Of a DNA stretch of 40,886 nucleotides, positions 23,316 to 31,608 are shown in pieces. The notes under the pieces are model-generated. The model was not told the origin of the DNA. It was given only the letters and a program-made list of their open reading frames with translations, and made no database searches. A program made the translations under genes and the position numbers. This DNA is from Deltaproteobacteria bacterium (GTDB lineage Bacteria; Desulfobacterota; Binatia; Bin18). The DNA lies in assembly GCA_016874775.1 (NCBI GenBank), contig VGTJ01000001.1:1-40886 (forward strand), in the 5' to 3' direction. Each line of letters begins with the position of its first letter. Within the stretch, counting starts at the first letter, position 1.

Positions 23316-24335
23316 CTAGTCAGCGGCAAAGGTGCGAAGGGTGGGATCACCAATGGCTGATTCGACGGTCCAGGGGAGAGTAGCGCGGAAAGGGAGATCA
23401 CGTACTGGACATTCTAACAGCCGACAGCTTCGACAATGGTGGGAAGTACACGGGTCAAGGTGGACGAGTACCTCTCCCTGTCCACCGAGATGTTCAACTA
23501 CCCATTCTGAGATTATTGCCTCCGCGGTGTGGCCCTGTTCAAGATTCCAATAGCGCGGAAGGGTCAGATGAAAGTCTATATGATGTTGGGTGCCAGAACT
23601 CCATGAGCGGAGGTGATGGAGGTCGATCCACTCCGGGCGGCGGATATGCTGCAGCGAATCGACAATTCCCTGCAGTACCTGTTCGTCGGCGGTATCGAGG
23701 AGATGGCTGACCGATTGTCGGATCAAGGCGACACCGGAAATAATGATGTTCACCGCTACAACACAAGCCGTGATGGGGTCGAGAATGGTCCACCCAGTGG
23801 CAGCGACGAGACCTAACCCAATAACGACACCGATGCTGGTATAGACGTCGGTTAAGACATGGGTTCCATCTGCCGTGAGTGCGAGGGAGCCGGTGCGCTT
23901 TCCCGCTCGAATCAGCAACCATCCGAGCAGGGCATTCGCGACTGTTGTTCCCACGATGAGCAGAATACCGATATCGAGTTGGACCAAGGGAAGCGGTGTG
24001 AAAAAGGCGGGAATTGCTTTCCAGAGAATAGCGAGCGCGGCCAAGATAATAAGCGCACCTTCAAACCCGGCAGAAAACGACTCGATTTTTCCATGTCCAT
24101 ACGGATGGGCACGGTCAGGAGGTTGTGCACTGAAGGTGATACTGTAAAACGCAAAGACACTGGCGACGACATTAATGATGGACTCAAGCGCATCAGATAA
24201 GATCGCCGCTGGCCCGGTAAACGCGGCGGCGAGAAACTTGATGATGAGCAGAGCAGTGCCGACACAAACCGACAGCAAAATTGCCCGCCGCCGTAGTGTG
24301 AGATTATGGGACTCTCCGGCAGAAAGGGTAGTCAT
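23316..24335 (-). CDS. Cation diffusion facilitator (CDF) metal transporter
   Basis: A 339-residue protein with about six membrane segments. The metal sites are visible: SDALESIINV in helix 2 (Ser-Asp...Glu) and an HPYGHGKIE loop typical of the family. LTADGTHVLTDVYTSIGVV in helix 5 has the His/Asp pair of the transport site. The cytoplasmic domain contains HHLRSWSSGTQHHIDFHLTLP. The C-terminus has an extra Cys/His stretch, DPCTSHHCRSCRLLECPVRD. It exports divalent cations such as Zn, Fe or Mn by proton exchange; the exact metal is unclear. It stands alone. Confidence 0.9.
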   Translation of the reverse strand: MTTLSAGESHNLTLRRRAILLSVCVGTALLIIKFLAAAFTGPAAILSDALESIINVVASVFAFYSITFSAQPPDRAHPYGHGKIESFSAGFEGALIILAALAILWKAIPAFFTPLPLVQLDIGILLIVGTTVANALLGWLLIRAGKRTGSLALTADGTHVLTDVYTSIGVVIGLGLVAATGWTILDPITACVVAVNIIISGVALIRQSVSHLLDTADEQVLQGIVDSLQHIRRPEWIDLHHLRSWSSGTQHHIDFHLTLPRYWNLEQGHTAEAIISEWVVEHLGGQGEVLVHLDPCTSHHCRSCRLLECPVRDLPFRATLPWTVESAIGDPTLRTFAAD

Positions 24336-24827
24336 TGCCTACAGAGTGTAGACAAGAAAAAACGATGTGGCGATGAGGGGGAATCCGGAAGACGAATGGG
24401 TGAATGGGAGAAACTGTAGAAGAATCGGGGAAGCAGGGAAACGAAGAAACGGTGAGAAAAAAGGGGAGAGGAGAACTAGTAGTCAGTCCATTTAATTTTG
24501 AGGGATAGGGTTTCGTCATGCCCGCGCAGGCGGGCATCCAGGGAAATTCAGTAGTGGTCTGTCGTTAAGTCTCCTGGATTCCCGCATTCGCGGGAATGAC
24601 GTCCCTTGAGCTATCCATCAAAACTTTCTGGACTATCTACGAGTGGCTCGCCACAGAGATTCTGACAGGTTGAGATTGCTGCGTCGCTCCGCTCCTCGCA
24701 ATGACGAGGGTGGGGGTCATTGCGAGCGCAGCGAAGCAATCTCGTTGCACCTTTGACTGTTCACCTGTCAAAATTGCTGTGGTCATCTACTAGTCTCCGA
24801 TTCTCCCCATCTCCGGTTCGTTCTTTA
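24336..24827. repeat. Gene-free region with two palindromic repeat elements
   Basis: No gene is supported in these 492 bp. 24336-24480 is purine-rich. 24514-24601 is an 88-bp palindrome starting CGTCATGCCCGCGCAGGCGG, the same length and ends as 16124-16211. 24672-24705 and 24717-24744 are inverted copies of a second element (GAGATTGCTGCGTCGCTCCG and its near complement GCGAAGCAATCTC). Both are dispersed, REP- or MITE-like sequences seen in many environmental genomes. Confidence 0.6.
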
Positions 24828-26102
24828 TTATGCAGCCTTCTGCACCCGGGCCTTACTCGGTGTCAGTTGGCAGGTCACAAACTGTCCGCCTTTCATGACG
24901 ACGTCGAGGTTATCACGGTTTTTCAGCACACCGATGTCTTTTGCTGGGTTGCCATCGACTACTAATAGGTCTGCGAGCTTGCCAGCTTCGATCGTCCCAC
25001 CTTCTTTACCGAGGCCGAGCAGCTCATAGCCGTTCTTCGTTGCCCAGGTAATGACTTCTAACGGAGAAATGCCAGGGCCTTTGACGTAGGCTTCAAGCTC
25101 TTTGGTGTAATCGCCATGCGGCATCGAGCCGATACCGAAGTCATCACCAATAACGAACTTCACACCAGCTTTTTGCGCTTTGGGGATAATGTTGTAGGAG
25201 TGTTCTAATCCTTTGGCCATTTCTTCAACACCGCCAAAACCGCTCTTGCCGGTCTTGCGTTTCTCTTCCACCATCATCCAGGGGAAATATAAGCTTGGGG
25301 TGACGAAGGTGCCTTGTTTGACCATTTCTTCGATGCACTCTTCATCCATCATATCGCCATGATCGATGACATCGATGCCCGCTTTGAGGCCAGCAAGGAT
25401 ACCTTTCTTCGAGATGATATGGCCGCGAATTTTCTTGCCACGTTCGTGCGCAGCTTCGACAGCGGCGTCGATTTCCGCTTGGCTCATGGTCATGACATCT
25501 GCGGACCACATGAGGCCGTGTCCACCAGTGGGATAGAGTTTAATGATTTCAACGCCACCCTTAATTTCTTCACGCACGGCTTTACGAAAATCGTCTGGTC
25601 CGTCACAAATGCGCGCGAGGCCATCCATGTTGAGCTTCCAGAAATTGGGGTGGCAATCGACAGAGTCACCGGTGGTGACGAGATCGCGTCCGCAGGCGAG
25701 AAAATGCGGGCCGGGGATCATGCCGTTATCGATCGCCTTTTTCAGCGTGACATCGATGTTGTGCATCGTCCCTGCACCGACCGCACCAGTGTATCCAGAG
25801 CGAAGCAGCGTCTCCGCGTTCTTGGCCGCAATGAGTGTCAGATACGTAGGCGGATGCTTCATGTCGATGTCGTTCATGCTGAACACGTTGTCATACGCCA
25901 CATGATAGTGACACATGGCCATACCCGGCATCAGCGCTTTGCCACCGAGATCATAAATAACATCCTGTGCTGTAGGTTTCGGTAGATTGCCGTTCGTCCC
26001 GACGGCTTTGATGCGATTGCCTTCGACGACAACCGTGGTATTTGGTTGTGGTTTATTCACTCCATCAATCAGATTTGCCCCTCGGAAGAATACACGTCCC
26101 AT
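24828..26102 (-). CDS. Metal-dependent amidohydrolase
   Basis: A 424-residue protein preceded by AAGGAGG. The composite N- and C-terminal beta domain (VVVEGNRIKAVG ... GTIEAGKLADLLVVDGNPAKDI) and TIM-barrel metal sites are clear: GMAMCHYHV (His-x-His), EIIKLYPTGGHG (probable bridging Lys), IRGHIISKKG and VIDHGD (His ligands), and VIGDDFGIG (catalytic Asp). It belongs to the imidazolonepropionase/prolidase-like branch. It probably hydrolyses an amide, peptide or cyclic ureide in the cytoplasm. The first metal motif has Cys-His-Tyr-His where Asp-x-His-x-His is commoner. The substrate is unknown. Confidence 0.9.
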   Translation of the reverse strand: MGRVFFRGANLIDGVNKPQPNTTVVVEGNRIKAVGTNGNLPKPTAQDVIYDLGGKALMPGMAMCHYHVAYDNVFSMNDIDMKHPPTYLTLIAAKNAETLLRSGYTGAVGAGTMHNIDVTLKKAIDNGMIPGPHFLACGRDLVTTGDSVDCHPNFWKLNMDGLARICDGPDDFRKAVREEIKGGVEIIKLYPTGGHGLMWSADVMTMSQAEIDAAVEAAHERGKKIRGHIISKKGILAGLKAGIDVIDHGDMMDEECIEEMVKQGTFVTPSLYFPWMMVEEKRKTGKSGFGGVEEMAKGLEHSYNIIPKAQKAGVKFVIGDDFGIGSMPHGDYTKELEAYVKGPGISPLEVITWATKNGYELLGLGKEGGTIEAGKLADLLVVDGNPAKDIGVLKNRDNLDVVMKGGQFVTCQLTPSKARVQKAA

Positions 26103-26262
26103 AGGAAGTCCTCCTTACGTATTTTCACAGTGTCGCCGCAGGTAACCTGAGCGCCCAATGGAATTCCTTATCTGCCTCGGCTGTGAGGTTGTCAAGGGAA
26201 CGTTACGGCTGATGGCAGTTCTACCTGCCTATCAACGCCTCGGTCTTGCGTGGCGACCCTTG

Positions 26263-26513
26263 CTAGGTGCACTGCGTCAACCACGCACTCACTCGGCACC
26301 GGTCGCACCAGAACGCGTAGCCAAGGCCACCGCTACCCCACATGAATTGTTCTCCGGTTTCGGTGGGTAGCTCAGAATCGAACTGCGCTAAGAACTGCAT
26401 TGTTGTTTTACACTGCGGACAGGTTGGATAATCAGGGCTTTGAATACAGCACGGGGCACCGCCAATATTGTTGCACCACACTATGCTTCTAGTAGTTCGT
26501 TCAGTTCGCTCAT
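26263..26513 (-). pseudogene. Zinc-ribbon domain gene, frameshifted (copy 1)
   Basis: An ATG at 26513 with AAGGAGG upstream gives only MSELNELLEA before TAG. In another frame, from 26481, the sequence reads VWCNNIGGAPCCIQSPDYPT, then CPQCKTTMQFLAQFDSELP, then WGSGGLGYAFWCDRCRVSAW. This has two Cys pairs (CPQC, CDRC), a zinc ribbon like the C-terminal part of YwqG/DUF1963-like proteins as I remember them. One shift near 26481 separates the translation start from the domain. Alternatively the 72-residue piece is itself expressed from GTG at 26481. A more decayed copy follows at 26575-26700. Confidence 0.5.
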
Positions 26514-26574
26514 TACCGAACCTCCTTGCCCTACAACGACTATCGGCTAAGGAAAGTTCGAACGAAGACAGTTG

Positions 26575-26700
26575 AGAGACACTTCGTTAGTTGCGTATTC
26601 ATTCGGCGATGATCACACCAAAACGTACAGCCAATTCCGCCACTGCCTCACACGAATCGTTCCCCTGTTGCGGTGAGCAGCCAGGAATCGCACTGCTCTA
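26575..26700 (-). pseudogene. Zinc-ribbon domain remnant (copy 2)
   Basis: On the minus strand from about 26700 one frame reads CDSWLLTATGERFV, a TGA stop, then GSGGIGCTFWCDHRRMNTQL. It aligns along its length with FDSELPTETGEQFM-W-GSGGLGYAFWCDRCRVSAWL of copy 1. The conserved Trp codon has become TGA and the second Cys of the CDRC pair is His-Arg. It overlaps the last few bases of the membrane-protein gene at 26698. This is a tandem duplicate in decay, not a gene. Confidence 0.6.
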
Positions 26701-27099
26701 CGCTTCCTCTTCGACTTGTAGTTCATTGAGTGCGACCTGGACAAGCCACTGCAGTCCGGCGAACACGACGACCCATGCTGCCATATATTGCAGGGCGATC
26801 AGAAAACTCTGAGGCTCGCTGGATGGATAGAAGAACGTATAGGCATGACGGGCGGGGACAGCGGACCGTCCCCAGAATACGAGAAAACGAACAAACGTGT
26901 ACTGCATCCACCGTGCCGAGCTGCCCATCAAACAGAAACAGATCCCGCTGGTGACAATAGCAACCAGAAGGAAGCCAAGTTCGAGCGGTGACCAGAACGA
27001 TGCAATCAGTGAAAATGTGAGTGCGGCAATGTAAACGTACGGTGCTTTTGATGGAACGGTTGAAGTGTGATTTTGCGCTGGATGTGAGGCGTGGTTCAT
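26698..27099 (-). CDS. Small multi-pass membrane protein
   Basis: A 133-residue protein with probable membrane segments at about 24-42, 44-60, 66-76 (weaker) and 104-122 (YMAAWVVVFAGLQWLVQVAL). The N-terminus is polar, and the C-terminus is acidic (NELQVEEEA). A weak AAGGA lies 13 bases upstream. No family is recognised. It lies between an enolase-superfamily gene and the decayed zinc-ribbon copies, with no evident operon. Its 3' end abuts the pseudogene, so the reading end may have been changed by the duplication. Confidence 0.6.
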   Translation of the reverse strand: MNHASHPAQNHTSTVPSKAPYVYIAALTFSLIASFWSPLELGFLLVAIVTSGICFCLMGSSARWMQYTFVRFLVFWGRSAVPARHAYTFFYPSSEPQSFLIALQYMAAWVVVFAGLQWLVQVALNELQVEEEA

Positions 27100-27257
27100 A
27101 GCCGCGTGTTCCTTGGGAGGAGGCCATCGACTGTTTTCATGCGCTTTCTCAGTGCGCGCGAAGACCGGTACTGCTCCCTGCTGGGGCTATCGGCTGGAAG
27201 TCGCTAACGTTTATTGTGGTGGAGATTTTATGAGGACGAGCGTTCACCTGGAGACTG

Positions 27258-28370
27258 CTACCCACGCACGTTCAAACTCTGCCCTGTAGATGTGTACGGA
27301 TAACGGCCGAAGACTTCGGTATTCAATGTGACGCCTAATCCTGGACCTTCAGGGACGGCGATGTTTCCATCACGAAAAGTGAAGGGTTCCTGGAACAGTG
27401 GAGCTTCTAGCGTGCAACCGGCAACCTCGACGTACGTACAGCCGGGCAGCGCAGCCATGAGATGTAATGTCGCAACAAAACCAGGGCCAAAATAGAACGA
27501 GTGCGCGGCGACTTGCGTTCCGTGCCTCACTGCCAGTTCGGCTATCTTCTTCCATTCACTGATCCCGCCCACCTTGGTGACACTCGGCTGTACGATATCT
27601 GCTGCTTCGCGCATGAAGAGACTCTGGAATCCGTACACGGTTCCTTCATTTTCACCGCTGGCGATCGGCATTCCCGCACCTTGCCGGACATACGCAAGGC
27701 TCAAGTAATCATCGGGTGGCCATACGGGTTCCTCAAGCCATGCAGGCCGATACGGTGCGACGGCACGAGCGAACGCTAACGCATCTTCTTTATTCCACGG
27801 ACAATTGACATCGAGCATCAACTCGACATCGTTTCCGGCCACACGTCGCGCAATCTCTACCGACTTGACATCGATCTGGTGTAATTTGATGGCGTGAAAG
27901 CCTGCCTCTAAACAGCGCGCGACAACTTGGGCAACTTCTGGTGGATTGTGATACCGAAGCAGGCTGACATAGGTCGGTAACAATCGCGCTTCAGTGCCGC
28001 CGAGCAGGCGATACAATGGCTGTTTCTTAACCTTGCCGAGAATGTCCCACAATGCGATGTCGATGCCGCTGAGTGCAAACAAGCCAATACCACGTCGTCC
28101 GTATAACGAAGCCGCCTGACTTAAGCGATCCATCACCACTTCCGGCTGTGTCGGGTCCGCACCGATCAACATCGGTGTGAGGTCTTCAATGACGGCGCAG
28201 ACGGCGTGCGGTACGCCATACGCGAATGCCTCGCCAAGACCGACGACACCAGCGTCAGTAAAAACCTGAATGATGATTTGTCGGCCCAGTCCGGTAGACC
28301 ACGGCGACTCAGGGGTCTCGTGTCGTAACGGAATAGCCAGTGGAGTAGCTTGGACAGCGGTGATCTTCAT
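27258..28370 (-). CDS. Mandelate racemase/muconate-lactonizing enzyme family protein
   Basis: A 370-residue enolase-superfamily protein. The start at 28370 (MKITAVQATPLAIPLRHETP) fits the family; upstream in-frame codons come from a palindromic repeat. Metal ligands are seen as LDVNCPWN (Asp), AWLEEPVWPP (Glu) and IASGENEG (Glu). The basic segment HAIKLHQID and the C-terminal VAAHSFYFGPG are also present. It would abstract a proton alpha to a carboxylate: sugar-acid dehydration, racemisation or cycloisomerisation. The LLM flavoprotein gene ends 65 bp upstream, so both could form a catabolic operon. The substrate is not assignable. Confidence 0.85.
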   Translation of the reverse strand: MKITAVQATPLAIPLRHETPESPWSTGLGRQIIIQVFTDAGVVGLGEAFAYGVPHAVCAVIEDLTPMLIGADPTQPEVVMDRLSQAASLYGRRGIGLFALSGIDIALWDILGKVKKQPLYRLLGGTEARLLPTYVSLLRYHNPPEVAQVVARCLEAGFHAIKLHQIDVKSVEIARRVAGNDVELMLDVNCPWNKEDALAFARAVAPYRPAWLEEPVWPPDDYLSLAYVRQGAGMPIASGENEGTVYGFQSLFMREAADIVQPSVTKVGGISEWKKIAELAVRHGTQVAAHSFYFGPGFVATLHLMAALPGCTYVEVAGCTLEAPLFQEPFTFRDGNIAVPEGPGLGVTLNTEVFGRYPYTSTGQSLNVRG

Positions 28371-28435
28371 ATTGCGGATTGGTGATTGTGGATTGCGGAT
28401 TGAATTTGCGGACCTTCTATTCCGCATTCCGCATT
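28371..28435. repeat. Simple-motif palindromic repeat between LLM and enolase-family genes
   Basis: GATTGCGGATT units at 28371-28410 face ATTCCGCATTCCGCATTCT at 28419-28437, an imperfect inverted repeat. It fills the whole space between the two genes and replaces any visible ribosome site for the downstream one. Confidence 0.5.
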
Positions 28436-29512
28436 CTACAATTGCCGAAGTTCTGGCATAATTTCTGTGGCGAACCGCGACATGGCCTTCAAAACTTTCT
28501 CGTGTGGCACTAACCCACCAGGGTTGAACCAGCAAATCAGTTCTTTCATGCCTAACTTACTGTGTAGTTCTTTGACTTTGGCAATACATTCCTGTGGTGC
28601 CCCAAAGATAGCGATACTCTCGTTGATCTTTTCAAAGGTGATCGAATCGACCATTTTTTGCACTTCGTTGAGATAGCGATACGTCTCGTCAGTTGCTTTT
28701 GATCCTTCTGATTTGGCGCCTGCTCGGACCATGCCGGAAACGGTGGAGAAGTAATTCTTTAAGCTAGGTTCAATATCCTGTCGTACTTGCGCAAGGCTGT
28801 CACCAGGATGAAAGAAAAACATCGTCGAAACATCGGGACTGCTCCCTCCGCCATTCCCCGTACCTTCAGCCCAAGCCTGACGGTAGGTTGCGACCTGGTC
28901 AAACATCCGCGGTAGAGGATTTGTGACTGAGGCAACAAACACGGGGTAATGGTGCTTGCCAGCAAATACTGCCGTATCTGGACTATTAGCGGCGACACGT
29001 AGCGGAGGATGCGGCTTTTGTAATGGCTTAGGGACCACACTGGTCTCAGGAATGGTGAAATACTTCCCCTGGTGAGAAAATGACTCTGTGAGCCAGGACT
29101 TTTTGATCACTTCAATTGCTTCTTCAAAACGCTCACGACTCTCGTCACGCGAAACGTTATATCCGGCAAAATGTAAAGGAATCGCTCCACGACCAACGCC
29201 GAATTCTAATCGTCCGTTGGTGAGAATATCAACGGTCGCGCCTTCTTCAGCACTGCGTAATGGATGGTTGAGCGGAAGCAGGTTCACGGCGATTCCGAGG
29301 CGGATACGTTTGGTGCGCTGAGCAATTGCCGTTGCGACATACAGCGGCGAGGACATGATGGAAAAAGCTTTGTAAAAATGCAACTCAGCGAGCCACGCAC
29401 AGTCGAATCCAAGCGCGTCACCATGAGCGACTTGCTCCATAGTTTCTTGATAGCGAACAGTTTCCGACTGAGCGTCGGCACACGGCAGTTGATAAAAAAG
29501 ACCGAATTTCAC
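28436..29512 (-). CDS. LLM-class flavin-dependent oxidoreductase
   Basis: A 358-residue bacterial-luciferase-like protein with a GTG start and AAGGAGGG seven bases upstream. Family features: MKFGLFYQLPCADA at the N-terminus, GFDCAWLAELHFYKAF, RIRLGIAVNLLPLNHPLRSAEE, GRLEFGVGRGAIPLHFAGYNV and IFGAPQECIAKVKELHSKLG. These enzymes use FMNH2 or F420H2 to oxygenate or reduce small substrates. Which cofactor is used cannot be told from sequence alone. It lies upstream of the enolase-superfamily gene on the same strand and could supply its substrate (inference). Confidence 0.9.
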   Translation of the reverse strand: MKFGLFYQLPCADAQSETVRYQETMEQVAHGDALGFDCAWLAELHFYKAFSIMSSPLYVATAIAQRTKRIRLGIAVNLLPLNHPLRSAEEGATVDILTNGRLEFGVGRGAIPLHFAGYNVSRDESRERFEEAIEVIKKSWLTESFSHQGKYFTIPETSVVPKPLQKPHPPLRVAANSPDTAVFAGKHHYPVFVASVTNPLPRMFDQVATYRQAWAEGTGNGGGSSPDVSTMFFFHPGDSLAQVRQDIEPSLKNYFSTVSGMVRAGAKSEGSKATDETYRYLNEVQKMVDSITFEKINESIAIFGAPQECIAKVKELHSKLGMKELICWFNPGGLVPHEKVLKAMSRFATEIMPELRQL

Positions 29513-29695
29513 AATAGCCCTCCTTGGTCGGTTCTGCGATTGCTAATCATCATCAGCGTACTCAGTAACCGCAGCCCTTCTTCAACACCGAGAGCGGTGC
29601 TCTGTCAAGGCTCATCTGCTTGTGCCGTCGCTTAGTCTTGAGATATAGTCCCGGCTTCTAATTGTGAGGTCACATAAAAAAAGGAGGAGAGCATT

Positions 29696-30073
29696 ATGGC
29701 GAATAAAGCTGATCTCGAAAAAGGACTGGAGTTGCGCAAGAAACTGTTGGGGAAACGCAATGCTGGTGCTGCCAGCGCGATCGGAGAACTCGCGCCTGAC
29801 CTGGAAGAGATGATCAACGAAGTGGTGTTTGGTCGCGTATGGACCCGTCCTGGACTCGAACCCAAGATGCGCAGCGCAATTACCATTGCCTCGTTGATGG
29901 CGATGCAACGGCTGCCACAGTTAAAAGGACACATCGCCAACGGGCTCAATATGGGGTTGAGCAAGCAAGAGATCATCGAGATCCTGACCCACATCGCTTT
30001 CTATGCAGGCGTGCCGACAGCAGTGAACGCGTTCCAGCTCGCCAAGGAAGTGTTTAAGGAAGAAGGCATCTAG
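29696..30073 (+). CDS. Carboxymuconolactone decarboxylase family protein
   Basis: A 125-residue protein behind AAAAAAGGAGG. Helical CMD-family motifs: LAPDLEEMINEVVFGRVWTRPGLEPKMRSAITIASLMAMQ, then LKGHIANGLNMGLSKQEIIEILTHIAFYAGVPTAVNAF. It lacks the CxxC of AhpD peroxidases, so it resembles the gamma-carboxymuconolactone decarboxylase side, with a His in LKGHIANGLN and another in LTHIAFYAG. It is probably a cytoplasmic trimer or hexamer acting on a lactone or beta-keto acid from aromatic degradation. The MFS gene starts 133 bp downstream on the same strand, with an AT-rich palindrome between. Confidence 0.9.
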   Translation: MANKADLEKGLELRKKLLGKRNAGAASAIGELAPDLEEMINEVVFGRVWTRPGLEPKMRSAITIASLMAMQRLPQLKGHIANGLNMGLSKQEIIEILTHIAFYAGVPTAVNAFQLAKEVFKEEGI

Positions 30074-30080
30074 GGCAATG

Positions 30081-30186
30081 AAAAATTAAAAATGAAGAAT
30101 GAAGAATTGGGAAGCCAGAATGCAGCTTCTAATGTTCTGAACTCCATCAGTCTTCGTTTTTCATTTTTAATTCTCAATTTTTAATT
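30081..30186. repeat. AT-rich inverted repeat between CMD and MFS genes
   Basis: AATTAAAAATGAAGAATGAA on the left and TCTTCGTTTTTCATTTTTAA on the right are near reverse complements about 40 bases apart. It is another simple-motif palindrome of the type scattered through this genome. Confidence 0.5.
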
Positions 30187-30206
30187 CGTCATCTCCCGGA
30201 GGGCTC

Positions 30207-31511
30207 ATGCCCGTTCGCTACAGCATTATTGGCCTGCTTTTTTTGAGTACGATCATTAACTATGCCGACCGCGTGAACATCGCGGTGGCGGGCGCAGATA
30301 TTATGCGCCAGACAGGGTGGGATAAAGAGCAGTTTGGTATCATTCTTTCCGCTTTCCTGCTTGGCTATGCGCTGTTCCAATTTCCAGGGGGCCGAATTGC
30401 TGATCGCTGGAGTGCACGAAAAGTGTTGGCACTGTCGTGCGCTGGGTTTTCCCTTTTTACTGCCTTGACCCCGCTTGGGCAGTACGGAATTTGGCCAATG
30501 CTCTTGCTCCGTTTCCTGGTTGGTGCGTGTGAGTCCATCAGTTTACCGGCCCTCGCGGTGTTCAACGCGCGTTGGGTCCCACGACAGGAATACGGGCGAG
30601 CACAGACAGTGAGCATTTCTGGCACCTCGATCGGGCAGATGCTTGCCTATCCCACCACAACCTGGATCATCGAAGCGTTTTCTTGGCCAGTGGTATTTTA
30701 CTTCAATGCCGCGCTTGGGTTTCTGTGGATGGCGTTGTGGCTCTGGTACACCACCGACACTCCCCGCGAACATCCAAAGGTGGGTACAGAAGAGCGGGAT
30801 TACATTGAAGCCCACGTGCTTCCACGCGCTTCGCAACAACACCAGCCCTCCTTCTGGTCGATAATCAAGACACCGTCAGTGATCTTTCTGTGCCTGACCT
30901 ATATGCTGTACGCGTTTGTGGCGTGGATCTTCATTTTATGGTTGCCCACCTATCTCGTTGAAGGCCGTGGATTAGCACGGATGGAGATGGGCAAGATCGG
31001 GATGCTCCCCACATTCGGAGGCTTCCTTGGCATGATTACGGGAGGAGCGATTTCAGATTGGCTGTTGCGTCGGGGATTCGGGACGCGCGTTGCCCGTGCG
31101 CGGTTTCCGGGCATCAGTGTCGCGTTGGCAGTGCCGTTCCTCTTACTGGGGGTGAACGCGCCATCGACCGGGCTCTCGATCGTGCTCTTAACGATTTTTT
31201 ATTTCATCTTCTCACTCGCAGTGTCTGGCTATTGGACTATGCCGCGGGAACTTGCGCCGCAAGCTGTTGGGGCAGTCGGCGGTGTGATGAACACCACGGG
31301 TAACTTCGCCGGGCTCTTTGGCCCGACAATCGCGGGGTTCATCATTCAGGAGACAGGGAGTTGGATCATGTTGTTTTATGTGGCGGCTGGGGTGGCGCTG
31401 GTGAGCAGTGTGGTGTTTACGTTCTTCGTGCGGACAGAGCCGATTCATATCCTTGGGATGGAGATACCCGACGAGAGTCAAGACACCGCAGCCTCCGGCT
31501 TTGGGCACTGA
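30207..31511 (+). CDS. MFS transporter, anion:cation symporter type
   Basis: A 434-residue protein with twelve expected membrane helices, preceded by CGGAGGG. The N-terminus (IGLLFLSTIINYADRVNIAVA) and ADRWSARKVLALS after helix 2 match the ACS family (hexuronate, tartrate, phthalate and related carboxylate/H+ symporters). The C-terminal half includes MPRELAPQAVGAVGGVMNTTGNFAGLFGP. The truncated transporter at 40201-40886 is a close paralogue in this half. It probably imports an organic acid for the neighbouring catabolic genes. Confidence 0.9.
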   Translation: MPVRYSIIGLLFLSTIINYADRVNIAVAGADIMRQTGWDKEQFGIILSAFLLGYALFQFPGGRIADRWSARKVLALSCAGFSLFTALTPLGQYGIWPMLLLRFLVGACESISLPALAVFNARWVPRQEYGRAQTVSISGTSIGQMLAYPTTTWIIEAFSWPVVFYFNAALGFLWMALWLWYTTDTPREHPKVGTEERDYIEAHVLPRASQQHQPSFWSIIKTPSVIFLCLTYMLYAFVAWIFILWLPTYLVEGRGLARMEMGKIGMLPTFGGFLGMITGGAISDWLLRRGFGTRVARARFPGISVALAVPFLLLGVNAPSTGLSIVLLTIFYFIFSLAVSGYWTMPRELAPQAVGAVGGVMNTTGNFAGLFGPTIAGFIIQETGSWIMLFYVAAGVALVSSVVFTFFVRTEPIHILGMEIPDESQDTAASGFGH

Positions 31512-31608
31512 CAACGCTCAGCGTGCGAAGCGGAGAAAAATACTATACACTTCATCAAGACGGCAACCTTTTCATCAGATGTAAACCGCTACGACAAGGA
31601 AACAGAGG

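Noticed and set aside
25314-25985. 223-residue open frame on the plus strand
   Set aside because: It is antisense to the well-supported amidohydrolase, has no ribosome site and its product matches nothing; a shadow frame.
27258-28535. Longer start for the enolase-superfamily protein at 28535
   Set aside because: The extra 55 residues overlap the LLM gene and encode palindromic repeat sequence (RNPQSPIRN); the ATG at 28370 fits the family.
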